Counted from the stretch's first letter, positions 1 through 11,696 are shown. The stretch: 18,976 nt of DNA from Conidiobolus incongruus B7586 (GCA_000697335.1 JNEM01013722.1:1-18976), one strand, 5' to 3'. Numbers and translations: made by a program. The notes: generated by a model not told the origin, from the sequence alone.

Positions 1-365
1 ATATATTTTAAATAATTTTTATTTCAGTTTAAATATAATTTACATAATAATAAATCATTGAATATAATATAATTTATATGTTTCAAAATTATTTATAAAT
101 TTTAAATAATTTTAAAAAAATAATTATTAAGTTTTACTAATATTAAATGAAATACTTTTAATAATTATTATTAATTTAAATATAATTATATTAAATAACA
201 AACTTTCAAAAGTTAATTTTTTAATAAAAAAATTATATATCTATATATAAAGTTTAATACTATATATTTTCCTATTCATAGTTTATATATTATTTTTTCT
301 GAAACTAAAAATATGTTTGAAAAGTCAGAATTTAAAAATTTTCCCATTTTTTAGATTCTGAATAA
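1..365 (-). repeat. Degraded dispersed repeat, copy A (inverted relative to copy B at about 4960-5300)
   Basis: The reverse complement of this stretch matches 4960-5300. One block of 23 bases is identical: AGTTTCAGAAAAAATAATAT plus ATA, around 282-304 here and 5019-5041 in the other copy. Other shared blocks are ATTTTTAAATTCTGA and AAAATTATTTAAAATTTA (96-113 reversed), in the same order and at similar spacing. The repeat runs off the left edge, so its full length is unknown. No protein is readable. One short string in both copies, V-S-E-K-I-I-Y, resembles the helix-turn-helix of mariner-like transposases, but that is too short to assign a family. Confidence 0.6.
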
Positions 366-1420
366 TATTTTAAAATTATATATTGAATTTGATTGATTTG
401 AAATTAATACACAATCAAATACCAAAAGTTACTATAAAGTAACATATTATTTTGATATTATTTAATAATATTATTAATAAAATATGTTAAAGTATTAAAA
501 ATATTTAGAATATTTAAAATAATAGTCTATATTAATTTTAACTAAATGGTATTTTAATATTATATTAATAATTGAACTTTAAAGTATAATATTTTAAATA
601 ACTTTACGATACACATTAATTTAATAGAAAATTGGATTTTTTGAGGATTATAACATTTTATATCTACAATTTATTATTTATTAGTTATTTATAATGCGAA
701 TTTTTGAATAGCGTATACTTGAAAAAAAATAATGAACTTATATGTTTCAATTAACTTTGGTCGTTTAATAAATTATATTTTTAGTTATCTTACTGTAAAA
801 TTTCCTATTAAACTTGAAATTAAATAGTTGAAAATCTTATAATTTAGTTGAATTCTAATTCAGAAATTGAAATTTTGAATAAAATACTAGTTTAGATTAT
901 ATTGCTGCGCAATTCCATGTTTTAGAGTAATAAATTATGAATGATTGACAATTTTAAGTAAAATTTATTAGATCAATTCAAAATCTCATTCATCTGACAA
1001 GTTAACAAAATCATAATAAAATATAATTGATTGAAAAATGAAAGAAAATGAAATGAAAAAATTAGTTTGATAGATCTGATAGTGAGATAACAAATTATAG
1101 AGAGATGATTGGATATAAATTAAATTTAGATTGTAACAATATAAGTACCCATTAAGCCAATGAATCATGAATATTTGAGCATGGATATGATTAAATCATA
1201 CTCACAATTAAGACCCACTAAAACTATCCATATTTGCCACCAAATTCCAAATATTCATTATTGTCCCATAGATTTGGATCAGATAGATCATTTTAATAAA
1301 TAAATGAAATGAAGATTAATTTTGATACTAATACTTCATAATAATCCAAAATATTGTCAATTATATCTAATATCATTGTTGAGTTAATTAATAAGATTGA
1401 TATTGGCATAATATTTTAAA
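366..1420. other. AT-rich intergenic region and promoter side of the carrier gene
   Basis: No gene is seen here; the short open frames are AT-rich and lack recognisable protein features. From about 1150 to 1300 the composition becomes less AT-rich. A CCAAT box followed by GA lies at 1157-1161, about 260 bp before the carrier ATG, a possible HAP/NF-Y site. No canonical TATA box is obvious next to the ATG; the nearest sequence is CATAATATTTTAAAATG. Confidence 0.4.
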
Positions 1421-2542
1421 ATGACTTCAATATCGAATTTAATATCGCAGGGACAGAGTAATAAAAAAGAAAATTATAAACCTATTGATAATACAAAAGA
1501 ATATTCATTTTTAAATAATGAATATTGGAAATCAAACATATATAACTATCGTGCTACAGTTGCCGCTGGTAGTGCTGGTATTTTTAGCGTTGTGATAGGT
1601 TACCCATTTGATACGCTAAAGACCAGAATGCAAGTGACAGAGCCTCCGAGAACCATGCAGCAATGCTTCCGTGATGTAGTAAGGACGGAGGGAACGTCCG
1701 CACTTTGGAGAGGTATGGCAGGGCCCCTATTTGTTGTGAGTTTTCTAAAAGCTGTCACTTTCACGAGTTATGACTCATGTTCTAAATTCTTGCTCAAATC
1801 AGTCCATGGACCCCCTCCGGACAATTCCGATCCTAATTCTCAATCTTCGAGCAACGCTAAAATCTCCCCACAGCATTATTCTCACTTGCCTTTTTCGCAG
1901 AGAGTGCCTTTATTGATACTCGCTGGTGCATATGCTGGTAGCGTCACTGGTTTGATTGCAAGTCCTCTAGAATTTGTCAAAGTTCAACTTCAATTGGGTA
2001 AATTAGCTCAGCAACAATTTTTACATTCACATACTGCTAATGGAGCTGCACCAACTGCCATAAAAGATAGTACACTTGGCTGTATTACTAGAATCATTAG
2101 AGATCATGGATTTTTCAAATTATATAACTCATTTGGCACATATCTACTAAAGGACGGTATCGGTACAGGTATATATTTTGGTCTCTATGAAACATTTAAA
2201 TTCTCTTGGCTCGAACTACTCGGCGCCAACTCATCATATGCACCATTTGTTCCTCTCCTTGCAGGTGGTATGAGTGGTACATTGTCCTGGTTGGTGATTT
2301 TCCCATTTGATCTGGTCAAATCACGTCTTCAGCGTGAAGGTCTATTCCCTCACAATCAGCGTCAGTATCAAGGTCCTTGGGATTGTTTCAAAAAGTTGCA
2401 CAAGGAGGGTGGTACCAGAATTTTCTATCGTGGTATTGGTCCCACTCTAATCCGTGCCCTCCCAATTCATTCTCTTAACTTTTTTGTATATGAAAGTGTC
2501 TTAGGATATATTAATCGCAACTATCAACCTCAAACTAATTAA
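1421..2542 (+). CDS. Mitochondrial carrier (SLC25 family), amino-acid/carnitine-carrier-like, substrate unassigned
   Basis: A 373-residue SLC25 carrier of the mitochondrial inner membrane, uninterrupted by introns. Three repeats each carry the carrier signature: PFDTLKTRMQ (residues 62-71), PLEFVKVQLQ (182-191) and PFDLVKSRLQ (295-304). Each is followed by the matrix-helix element: EG..LWRG (90-98), HG..KLY (229-235) and EGG..IFYRG (329-338). Helix 6 reads RALPIHSLNFFVYE (345-358), the R-A-x-P...F..YE pattern seen in the carnitine/ornithine/basic-amino-acid branch. That places it only roughly, and the transported solute is not readable. It is longer than the usual roughly 300 residues because of a 43-residue polar N-terminus and extended loops (about 127-160 and 193-216). 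In the second signature the usual final basic residue is Q189. The start is the first ATG after an in-frame TAA at 1409-1411, with A at -3. Its GC content is far above its flanks, as expected for a conserved gene. Confidence 0.93.
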   Translation: MTSISNLISQGQSNKKENYKPIDNTKEYSFLNNEYWKSNIYNYRATVAAGSAGIFSVVIGYPFDTLKTRMQVTEPPRTMQQCFRDVVRTEGTSALWRGMAGPLFVVSFLKAVTFTSYDSCSKFLLKSVHGPPPDNSDPNSQSSSNAKISPQHYSHLPFSQRVPLLILAGAYAGSVTGLIASPLEFVKVQLQLGKLAQQQFLHSHTANGAAPTAIKDSTLGCITRIIRDHGFFKLYNSFGTYLLKDGIGTGIYFGLYETFKFSWLELLGANSSYAPFVPLLAGGMSGTLSWLVIFPFDLVKSRLQREGLFPHNQRQYQGPWDCFKKLHKEGGTRIFYRGIGPTLIRALPIHSLNFFVYESVLGYINRNYQPQTN

Positions 2543-2582
2543 AATCACCTTTTCTTCTAATCCAAATATCAACGTCTTTCCC

Positions 2583-2588
2583 AATAAA
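2583..2588 (+). terminator. Putative polyadenylation signal AATAAA of the carrier gene
   Basis: AATAAA lies 40 bp after the TAA stop, a normal distance for a 3' end signal. In such AT-rich DNA the hexamer is common, so position is the only support. Confidence 0.35.
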
Positions 2589-4959
2589 GTTAAATTATTT
2601 GTACTAATGAAAGCTTACTATTTCTTTCCTCAAGGAGGTTTAAAAGAAGTTAAAGCAGTCAAACTGTATTCATATTTATTGTATACAATATCTCATACTG
2701 AATAAGTATTCATATTTTTATTTGATAGAATATTGACTACAAATGTTGTATCAAAATATATGAACACTAAATGTATAGAAATTAATATAATAAATATAAT
2801 TGTATTCAACAGTTGAAGTAATATGTAATTCCATTTACTTAATTACATGATATACCAACATATTTTAATAATTTGGAATATAATGGAATATTAACACCAA
2901 ATCCATTATTATCCTTTTTGATCAGAATATTTTATTCGATTTAGTAGAGTATTATTAAAATCTTTACTCGATTGTATCTTAATACAACATTTGATTTTTT
3001 TTCCCATAATTTGTTTAAAATTGCAACTTTGATCGGAATGAATCGGAAAGTGGATATAGTATACACAGCGAGGATATTTCACTTCAAGGTCAACATGTTT
3101 ATAGAGTTATATTATAATAAAACAATAGGTTTATTTTAATATTAATTACCATCGTTGTAAATGGGTTGAAAGGAAATATATTAAAAAAGTTGCTATTAAA
3201 AATGATATTTTGTAAAATAATAGAGATATACATTTTATTTATAAATCTATTTGAGAATTTTTCAATTAAAAACTCGTATTTTGGTTAGTATATTAGATAT
3301 TCTCATACTGTATATTTAAATAATCTAGAAATACTTTCACATTTTAACTTCTTGAACTAATAGAACATTAATTTATGCCTTACAACATCTTTCCAATATT
3401 TCAATTATATATTACATTCATCCTTGAAAGAATATTTTGATATAGTAAAACGAAACACACATCACATTAATATAAACAATTTTACTGAAAAATATGAAAT
3501 GCTAAGATATTTAATAAGCAAAGTCCAATGTTAAATTTATTGTAGATAAATCTTTAGATTCGTATTTTTCGAATATTATAGTTGAGTGAAAATATGAATT
3601 TTTTAATGTAGTATTATTTTATAAACAAAACTTAATATGAAATAATATTTACAAAGTTCCAAATATATCAATAATATACATTTGTATGAAAATAACCTAA
3701 TAAATTATAAGATCAATTAAATTTAGTTTATAGAGGAATATGAATTATGAAATCATAATATATAAAATAATATTGGATATCATACGAAAATTATATTTTG
3801 ATTATTTAAAGGATCTATATATATATTAATATAAATATTATATGAGTGAGCCTAAAAATCTATTACCTTTTCATACTTAACCGAATTATAATATATTTCT
3901 GATTTTTTGAATTTTTATTTTAATGTATAGTATACTATTCAAGTTGAGGTATTAATATTTATTTACTAAAAGATAACTTTAAATTATTTTTAATTCTGAA
4001 AATTGTTTTGCTTGATCCTTTTGAATTCAAAATTTTATTCTCAAATTGGAGTTTCATATCAAAAATTTGTCATATATTGAATCGAATTGAATTCAAAAAC
4101 ATGCCAATCAGTGGAGAGGCCTAAATTAAAATTCAAATATTAGAAATAACCATAAAATTGTCAATTTTTTTCAATTTTTCATTATTCAAAGTAGTTTCAT
4201 ATTACCATATATTAATTTTGTAAAATAATTTATTATTAACTTGAAATATAATTCAAATTATGAAAATAATCTTAATTGAGTAGTTTAATGAATTAATATT
4301 AACTCTTCACTAGTTCAAAAAATAAATATTACATATAATGTTCAAACACCAGTTTATGGATCATCATTATTTCGCCATTATTTTAGTACAATATTAAATG
4401 ATAATCAATCATTTGATATTGAAATGTTTTCCATATATATTATATAATTTCGTAGAAAAATTTTAATAAATACAAACATAATTGTATATTATGCAATTTG
4501 AAATTTATCAAAATTTAATAAAGAGCAATTATCGAAATTTGATATTATGTAAATTTCATACCAACTATTCATAAAAATTTATATGTAACAGCTAATAGAA
4601 AAAGGATTTCAAAATATAATATTAAAAGACGTTTCATTTAATTTAAAGTTAAAAAATTTACTATGGAATTCTCATCTTGTTCAGGTATCTCAAATCCATA
4701 ATTAACCAAAAATAAAACTAAGAAATCTTTAAATATCTCATTAGGACTTAATAAAAAATTAACACAATATTTATATTTTAATAATAACTATATTATCACT
4801 AGATTGACACATATTCTAAAAAATAATTAAATTATTAAAAAAATATAACCATTCCATATTATAAATAAAAAGCAATTATTTAAAAGAAAAAGTATAACAA
4901 ATATAAATTTAATAAAATATTCATCTGTTTTTATTTATAAAATTTACTATAATAAATTT
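2589..4959. other. AT-rich intergenic stretch, no gene seen
   Basis: I find no coding region, tRNA or recognisable mobile element. A slightly less AT-rich patch at about 3020-3100 contains two copies of ATCGGAA (3032-3038 and 3042-3048) spaced ten bases apart, and another patch lies at about 4080-4120. Neither translates into anything recognisable. Confidence 0.5.
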
Positions 4960-5300
4960 TGCAACAGAATTGAAGCAATGGAAAATTTTTTAAATTCTGA
5001 GTTTTGAAATATATTATCAGTTTCAGAAAAAATAATATATACATAATAAATAAGAAAATAAACAATTTTAAACTATATATAATGTTTTTCATTAAAAATT
5101 AAATTTAAAAATTCATTGTTTAGTTTAATTATATTTAAAATAAATAATAATCATCAAAAATATTTTATTTTAATATTAATAAAACTTAAATATAAGATTT
5201 TTAAAATTATTTAAAATTTACAAGTAGTTATTATTGATGATGCTTTATTTAAATTCACTATTTATTACCAAATATTTTATTTTAATATTAAAAAGGAAAT
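4960..5300 (+). repeat. Degraded dispersed repeat, copy B (inverted relative to copy A at 1-365)
   Basis: This stretch matches the reverse complement of the left end of the window over roughly 300 bp, including a 23-base identity at about 5019-5041 and an 18-base identity ending near 5220. Small indels separate the blocks, so both copies are old. The outer limits are approximate because similarity fades into AT-rich sequence on both sides. It may belong to the same decayed transposon as the transposase relic at 6290-6560, but the spacing does not fit a single simple mariner element, so I keep them apart. Confidence 0.6.
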
Positions 5301-6288
5301 TATTTTAATTTAATAAAATTAAAAATTATTTTTTATTATTATTTTTTAAATTATTGATATAATAAAAAAAATAGTAAAAATATTTTTTTTATTTCAGCTA
5401 AAAAATTATTAAAGTTCTTTAATACTAGATTTATAAGTATATTATAAATATCAAAGTTTAAACTTAAATTAATAAAATAAAATATAAAATAAATACCTTA
5501 TTATATAATTCAAGTTTAAAAAATGATAGAATAATTATAATTAAATGAAATTCACTAAGTTATAACTAAAAACTAAAGGTTTATATAATAAATTATCATA
5601 ATTAATAAATTTGAAATCTATTGATATAATTTTTTACTAAAAATATTAAAAATATTATATTAAAATATTTTATATAAAAGTAAATATTAATAAATATAAT
5701 TAATTTTAACAATATATGTTTTTTTCATTTAGTTTTATAAAGGTAACAGTTAATAATAAATTATATATTATTTTTTTTTAAAAAAATTAATATTATTTAA
5801 TATATTTAATATAATTTGAAAATTGTAATTATTTAATATAATCTTTATAAAAAATATATAATTCGATTAATAAAATATTTTTTAGTAAAAAAATTAGAAA
5901 ATGTTATTATATTTGTTATTTTTATTAAACTATAGTTTATATATTTTAATTTCTTTCTAAAGTTAAAAAATTAACATATAAAAGAGGAGATTTTTGTAAA
6001 TAAATTTAAAAAATTTATAATATATAAAATTTTAATTTATAATAACAATTTTTTTAAATATTAGAAGTTATTTAAGAATATAACAAAAAGTTATTAATAA
6101 TGAAAAAAAGGGATTGATTATATATTATATATTTACTTTTCAAATCATATATTAAATTTTTTATTTATTTTTAATATCAAAAAAAATCTTATTGTTTTTA
6201 ATTAGTAATAATTTTAATTGATATAATAAAGTTCAATTAATGATATTTTTTATTTAATATTAGTAATTATATAAATAATAATGATTAC
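5301..6288. other. Extremely AT-rich stretch, no gene seen
   Basis: Almost entirely A and T with short homopolymer runs. No open reading frame, RNA gene or repeat boundary can be supported. It may be decayed transposon DNA linking the repeat on its left to the transposase relic on its right. Confidence 0.4.
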
Positions 6289-6560
6289 CAAAGCTTCACT
6301 TATTAACAAGAACCAGTCTTTATTATTTCATACTCCATACTCACCAGATATGAATCCCTGTGATTATGATTATTTTGTTAAGTTAAAATATTCAACTTAG
6401 ACAAAGAGGTTTTAAAATATTTTGGCCTTGTTTTTAATAATAATGATGTAAATTTGTATATGATTTTTAAAAAACTATATAAAACTGTTAATTAATAATT
6501 ATTATTATATAATTATTTAATTAAAAAAGGGACATATATTTGTTAATAAAATAATTATCT
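6289..6560 (+). mobile_element. Relic of a Tc1/mariner-type transposase (C-terminal catalytic part)
   Basis: Bases 6329-6388 translate to HTPYSPDMNPCDYDYFVKLK. This is the conserved mariner block around the third catalytic acidic residue (family form HPPYSPDLxPCDYxLFxxLK). It continues as YST, a stop, then TKRF, resembling the following LK...G.KRF part of the family. Upstream, ASLINKNQSLLF (from about 6292) may be the preceding strand region. Near 6520-6545 the string IKKGTY resembles the C-terminal C-I-x-x-x-G-x-YF motif. Stops and indels interrupt the frame, the N-terminal half is not readable, and I could not locate terminal inverted repeats or a TA duplication. It is a dead fragment of a plain DNA transposon. 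Confidence 0.7.
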
Positions 6561-6951
6561 TTGCTTTAGTTATTTATATTTTATTGAAGATTTAAATATA
6601 ATAAAGCTGATTTTTAAACTATTATACATTAAGTTACTTTGATATATATTTCTATGTTTAAAATGTGATTGACATGAAGATAGGTTATTATATATATATA
6701 TATATATATATATCGATTATCACAAATTGAAAAATATTACAGTGGATTAAATAATAATTTTTATCTCCAATTTTTTGCTTAATTTATGATAGAGATAGAT
6801 ATAGATATTTGGAAAGCACTCTAATTTATTAATTAACATATTATTAGTTGAAAATTATACTAAATTTTAATTGTATTTTGATATTTATTATATTAATTTT
6901 CTTAAAAGTAAAAGGAAATCTATAAGTATATGAAATTATAGGTTAAAATTC
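6561..6951. other. AT-rich spacer containing a TA microsatellite
   Basis: No gene seen. It holds the TA run listed separately and otherwise unremarkable AT-rich DNA downstream of the monooxygenase pseudogene. Confidence 0.5.
6689..6713. repeat. (TA)n microsatellite, about 12 units
   Basis: An uninterrupted TA dinucleotide run of about 25 bases. It is likely length-variable, with no evidence of function. Confidence 0.9.
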
Positions 6952-8740
6952 TCAAGCTTGAAACTTATGAGTACAATTACATTCCGAAAATTGAGAATTT
7001 TCAGTTTTCATATAATATTTAATGAATGGACCTAGTCAAATAGCAAGTATTTGAAATTAAACATTAATCCATATTCATTTAACGAAGGATTACCGAACCT
7101 ACTTTGTGGTTGGAATTTTGGTACTAATTCTCATAGTTTCCATTCCTGACCATTGGGTGAATGTGATGATGCTCTCATTGCCAATAGGTATCCTCAACTT
7201 TGGGTTTAAGATCAATGGATCCAACGTCATATTTCATCATCTTTCCCATCATACTTAAGATGTAGTTAGATTGAGATTCAGCCATATATGTAATTGAATT
7301 GTGACCTAGAGCGGTAGTGGGTCTCGTCATCACAAAGAATTGGGAATATCTGATGATGTAATAGCATAGTTGAGTTGAAGTAAAGTGACAACCCTGTTAT
7401 ACTTAATATCAACATGACTATTTTCTGCGTTGATAATATTAAGGTCCTTGTATGGTGAAGATAGTTGTAACCAGTAGTAAGGATGAGTACATTCACAGTT
7501 TGAGAGGTACCATATTTCAAGTAAAGCGTTTTACTTTCAATTTTGTAACTATTACCATCATATATGATTACCTTGTTCTAATTGATAGATTGAAAATACT
7601 TATCTCAAAGTGTGATACACTTAGGGCAGAAATAACATCTAGGTACCATCAACTTATACTTTTGGGATTTTTAATAACTTAATATATTGAATAGTAAGCC
7701 TAGAGAGAATTTTAGAATCAAGGAAATTGCTATACATACACAATAAAAAGTTTTCACCTTATAATAGGATTCAATAATATAGAATTGAGAATTAGGAATA
7801 CAGTTAAGAATAAAATCTAATAATATAATTGTTAGATGTAGGTAATATTTTAAAACATTAGATTAAATTAGAGTATTCTGATATACTTCTAGGTATTATA
7901 TAAGGTGGAATTATTTGGAATATATGCAATTCCTTGATTTTGGATACACTGTAAACAATTTGAACAGCACTAAACATTTAATCATACATAATTAGCTATT
8001 ATACTTGTTAATAATTAGTATACATGGTTACTTAGCGCTCGATCCAATGATTCCTAGTACTTTTTGGCTGGGATCAACGGAGTGATCTCACTTAGCCGAA
8101 TGGGTCCAAGATCTATTGAATCTAGTTAATTCTTTAAGAATACGAGAATTCGAAGACCTCCAACGCTCCCCGATGCATGTATCACTCAATGATCAACTGC
8201 TTGAAAATTACTTGAAATTATAGATAACTTACAAAATACCAGATTCAATGTAATCTCCTTCGCCAATGAGATTGTTCTTATTGATAAGTCTCCATTTGTT
8301 GATATTTTGATCTAGTTTGAATTTAGATGCCCAAGTGTTCGACACAATATTTAACCTGATGACAAATTTGTCTAAGGAATAAATACCATCGTGTTTATAT
8401 ATATCCAACAAAATTTGCGGTGGAATCTAATTACGTTTATTATAAATATTAAATTTTAACTACAATAAATACCTGATGTCGAATTGCTATAGTACACATA
8501 TAAATGCATAATAGCATCATAAGTACTTCCTAAATAATTATTCGTTAGTCGAGTGCCATAGAAGTTATTTTCCCCTTCAAATACAATAAAATCGTCAATA
8601 TTCAAATAATTTAAGTATTAACTGGTAATGTTCCTGACTATTCAATATATTAATAAATTATCAAATATTTAAAATTTTGAATTATTACTCTGCACCTAAA
8701 ATCCCAATTTTGTAATAGGAAAGATTTGAATATTGTAGGA
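6952..8740 (-). pseudogene. Decayed Baeyer-Villiger monooxygenase gene, third family copy
   Basis: All seven exons of the intact neighbours can be traced in order on the minus strand. Exon 1 remnant is KIGILGA (about 8697-8712). The exon 2 remnant contains YLNYLNIDDFIVFEGE. Exon 3 reads DKFVIRLNIVSNTWASKFKL and DQNINKWRL (8233-8360). Exon 4 has KELTRF and HSAK. Exon 5 has SAVQIVYSV and PPYIIPR. Exon 6 has GTSQTVNVLILTTGY (about 7470-7514) and GKMMKYDVGSIDLKPKV. Exon 7 has KYYMKTENSQFSECNCTHKF, ending near 6952. The start ATG is gone and exon 2 is frameshifted. Exon 3 lacks its first residues. The Trp of the BVMO fingerprint is a TGA (8088-8090), and further stops lie in exons 5 and 6. The GGTW motif and active-site Arg region are lost. 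Intron remnants with GT donors persist (e.g. 8471-8472, 8231-8232), so this is not a retrocopy. Shared residues (FEGE, KEL, DHS, ELH) put it nearer the 11829-13659 gene. Confidence 0.9.
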
Positions 8741-11640
8741 ATTGAATGATAATGTTCAATATTAAAATAATATTTAAGAGGATATGATATTCAATGACTT
8801 AATATAGATTTTGAAGTATTGAGTAAACATTTTATATTTTTGATGAAAGTCTTGTATATTATTCATAACATAGCTTTTTTAGAGTTGCATAATTATTCTT
8901 AATCAATTTCTAATTAAGCTTATTTTAAATAATCATTTAAAATTTTAAGCTATGATCTGAAAATAATTATTAATAGATTAATTACATATTGATTATTTGA
9001 TCTATAATTTCAAAATAATTTTATTGAGAAATATCAACTAAAATATTCAAAGCCACTATCAATTGCAGTTCATTATGTTATTTTTTAACAAATGAAGAAT
9101 AACTAATTATGAAATTAAACTCACTATAAGTCATTTTAAACAGAAAATATTTATTTGATAAAATTGTACTGATATCAAATTATTGAATAATCAACAAGAA
9201 ATATAATACATTAAATTTTCATTTTACCTTTAATAATTAATAATTAAAATTCGCCATTATATTTTAAAAATTGGTTCTAATATGATATTTTTAAAATTTT
9301 AAACAAAATAGATATAGTATACATTTTTGTTCTTTTTTATTTATATTAGATTATTATCTAACTATAAACGCAGAAATATTTAACTCTGAGAAATGTGATT
9401 AGACCTTTCTGAGACCAAATTCAAAAAATTTTTAAATTCATTAATTCAATGAAACTAAAACTCTGAAGTTGTTAATATATGTAGAGCATAATCATTGAAA
9501 CCAAACTTTCGCAATTGAACCATCAAAACTCAATATGATAAACTCTTGGATTTTAAATTAAACAATTGAATTTGTATATTACCAATTTGTTATTCCTTAT
9601 ATAATCTATAAATAGTATAGTATTTCTACTATTGAACTTTACTATATTAACATATTTTAGTATCATTTTAAATTTAATATAATTCTTATTTTGAAATATT
9701 TATGTTATCAAAATTGATTAAAAATACCAAATTGGCTAAAACTTCAAAAATCAATATATAATATTCTCAAAGATATACTTTCTTATCATTATATTCTATT
9801 ATTGAAACTTATTAATCAATCAACCGTTTAAATGCTAGTTAAGAATTTCGCTTTGGTATATTATATATTTGATTTTTGAATTTGAATTTGAATTTTGCTG
9901 TATTATGGTATTTAATGGATCTATAATGATTCAAAATAAGTGGATTATAAGTGTTAAATATCGCCTTTGTAGCATTGAACTAATAAAAAATTGTGTGTGA
10001 AAAATATGAATAATAAATATTAAAACAAGTTAACTATGTTTTGAATAATTATTTTTTGAAATCAACTTTATTTAAAAATTTATTACTATATTGATTTATT
10101 ATGCTCTTATGCAATTGAATTATAACTATAAATAATTTTTGAATTACTATTAGATAAAAATATTATAATTATTCAAATAAAGTAATATTCTTTTTCTAAT
10201 TAATTTTTTTTATATTAATGTAATTGTAATATAATATAATTAACACTTGAATCATTATTTTATCATATGGCATTGAATATTGTATATACTATCTCAAATT
10301 AAGTTTATCATTAAATTCAAAGTTATATTAACTTATAAATTTTGATTTTGTAACTTTCATTAAAAATCTTCAGCTTTATTTATTATTATTATATATATTT
10401 CTCATATTAATGAAATGGTCCTAAACCTTGTTCATTCATTAATATGGCAAATTTTAAGAATTCAATATCATATAGTATCAATCTTTGAAGATTCAAATCA
10501 AAAATATTGATTAGAATATTTTATTCTTTATTAATCTGATTTTTTACTCTCAAAAATTGTGAAGTTATAAGTTGGTTCAATAGTTGATAAACTCATCAAT
10601 AATTTTGATTTAGATTTCATTTATATATCGATTATATTTGAATATTCACAATTATTTTATACTCCATTTTTATAGGATAAAAGATTAGACAATATTAAAC
10701 ATGAACTTTATTTATAATAAATAATATACTATTATTAAAAATTATTTACTCTTTAATATTCTTTATTATTCATATATCATAATTGAAATAGGAAATATTG
10801 AACTGAATGACAATTTAATGAAAGCCTGTATAATTGTGGAAAAGTTTTTCATATGAAAAATAGAAATCAAGGATTAAAGTAGTTGACATCAGAAAGTAAC
10901 AGATATCATCAATGCAATACGAAAATGATATATATGTTATTTAATGGTTATTATAATTATAATAGAAATGAATATTGGTTAACATAGATAAAATTAGACG
11001 AAATATATATTGATGATGGGAATGCTGAATGTTTGAATTTTTATATTTTTAATGTTAACTTAATTAAAAAATAAATGGAAGAATATATTTGATATCGAAT
11101 ATATTTAAAATTGAAATTAAACTTGTATATATTTAATTTTTGTTCATTTTAAAAAATCATTGATATTTATATTTTTTTATTCATTTTAAAAATTTTTGAA
11201 ATATATATAAATCTATAGTCAACATAATCTAAAATATTACATTGTTATTAGATTGAATAAAGACTGATAAAGATTAATTCTTTAATTTTCATATTTAAGA
11301 ATCTATTGGATTTCTAATGGTTTGGATTTAAAAACCTGATTTATGGTATCTGGTCAGTTAAAATTCAAATTTTTCAGGAATTAATGGTGTGAGTTGTAAA
11401 TATATTTAAGGTGGTAAAGTATAGGGTTCAAATTATTATGATTTTTTCAGTTTTTTAAAATCGGATAATAGGTACAAGAATACACTCCAGGATGATGTCA
11501 GCAACTTTAGAAACCTAAAGTTCATAACATCCACAAATTAATTTCATTTTAATAGTTCTTGTCTTTATTTATTGGAAAATTTACATATTATAAAGAACTA
11601 AATGTGATTCCATAATATTTAATATATTATGTAATAATTC
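8741..11640. other. Long AT-rich intergenic region between divergent monooxygenase copies, no gene seen
   Basis: Nearly 2.9 kb without a supportable coding region, tRNA or mobile element. A 16-bp perfect palindrome, TTTTTCATATGAAAAA, lies at 10845-10860. Less AT-rich patches occur at about 10800-10930 and 11330-11530 but do not translate into anything I recognise. The region sits between the 5' ends of the pseudogene (minus strand) and the intact plus-strand gene. Confidence 0.5.
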
Positions 11641-11645
11641 AAAAA

Positions 11646-11696
11646 TGATTGGATAATTTCCCTTTATCAAATTAAATAACCAAATTGATTGGATGA
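11646..11696. promoter_or_regulatory. Pair of inverted CCAAT elements upstream of the plus-strand BVMO
   Basis: TGATTGGATAA (from 11646) and TTGATTGGATGA (11685-11696) each contain ATTGG, the reverse of CCAAT, in the context CCAATCA, the preferred core of HAP/NF-Y. They lie about 183 and 144 bp before the ATG. The second word is also found upstream of the minus-strand BVMO (16542-16553). Binding is inferred from the consensus only. Confidence 0.4.

Noticed and set aside
986-1168. Minus-strand open frame of 60 codons upstream of the carrier
   Set aside because: The I/Y/F/N-rich composition is what AT-rich DNA gives by chance, with no motif or family resemblance.
3032-3048. Two ATCGGAA words spaced ten bases apart
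   Set aside because: Only two copies, with no adjacent gene start; a binding site cannot be supported.
7452-7682. Plus-strand open frame of 76 codons
   Set aside because: It is antisense to the exon 6 remnant of the BVMO pseudogene.
10845-10860. Sixteen-base perfect palindrome TTTTTCATATGAAAAA
   Set aside because: Short AT palindromes are expected at this composition, and no gene is near enough for a regulatory role.
11384-11435. TGGTGTGAGTTG followed by GGTTCAAAT at tRNA-like spacing
   Set aside because: The T stem does not pair (TAGGG against TATTA) and the acceptor ends do not match.
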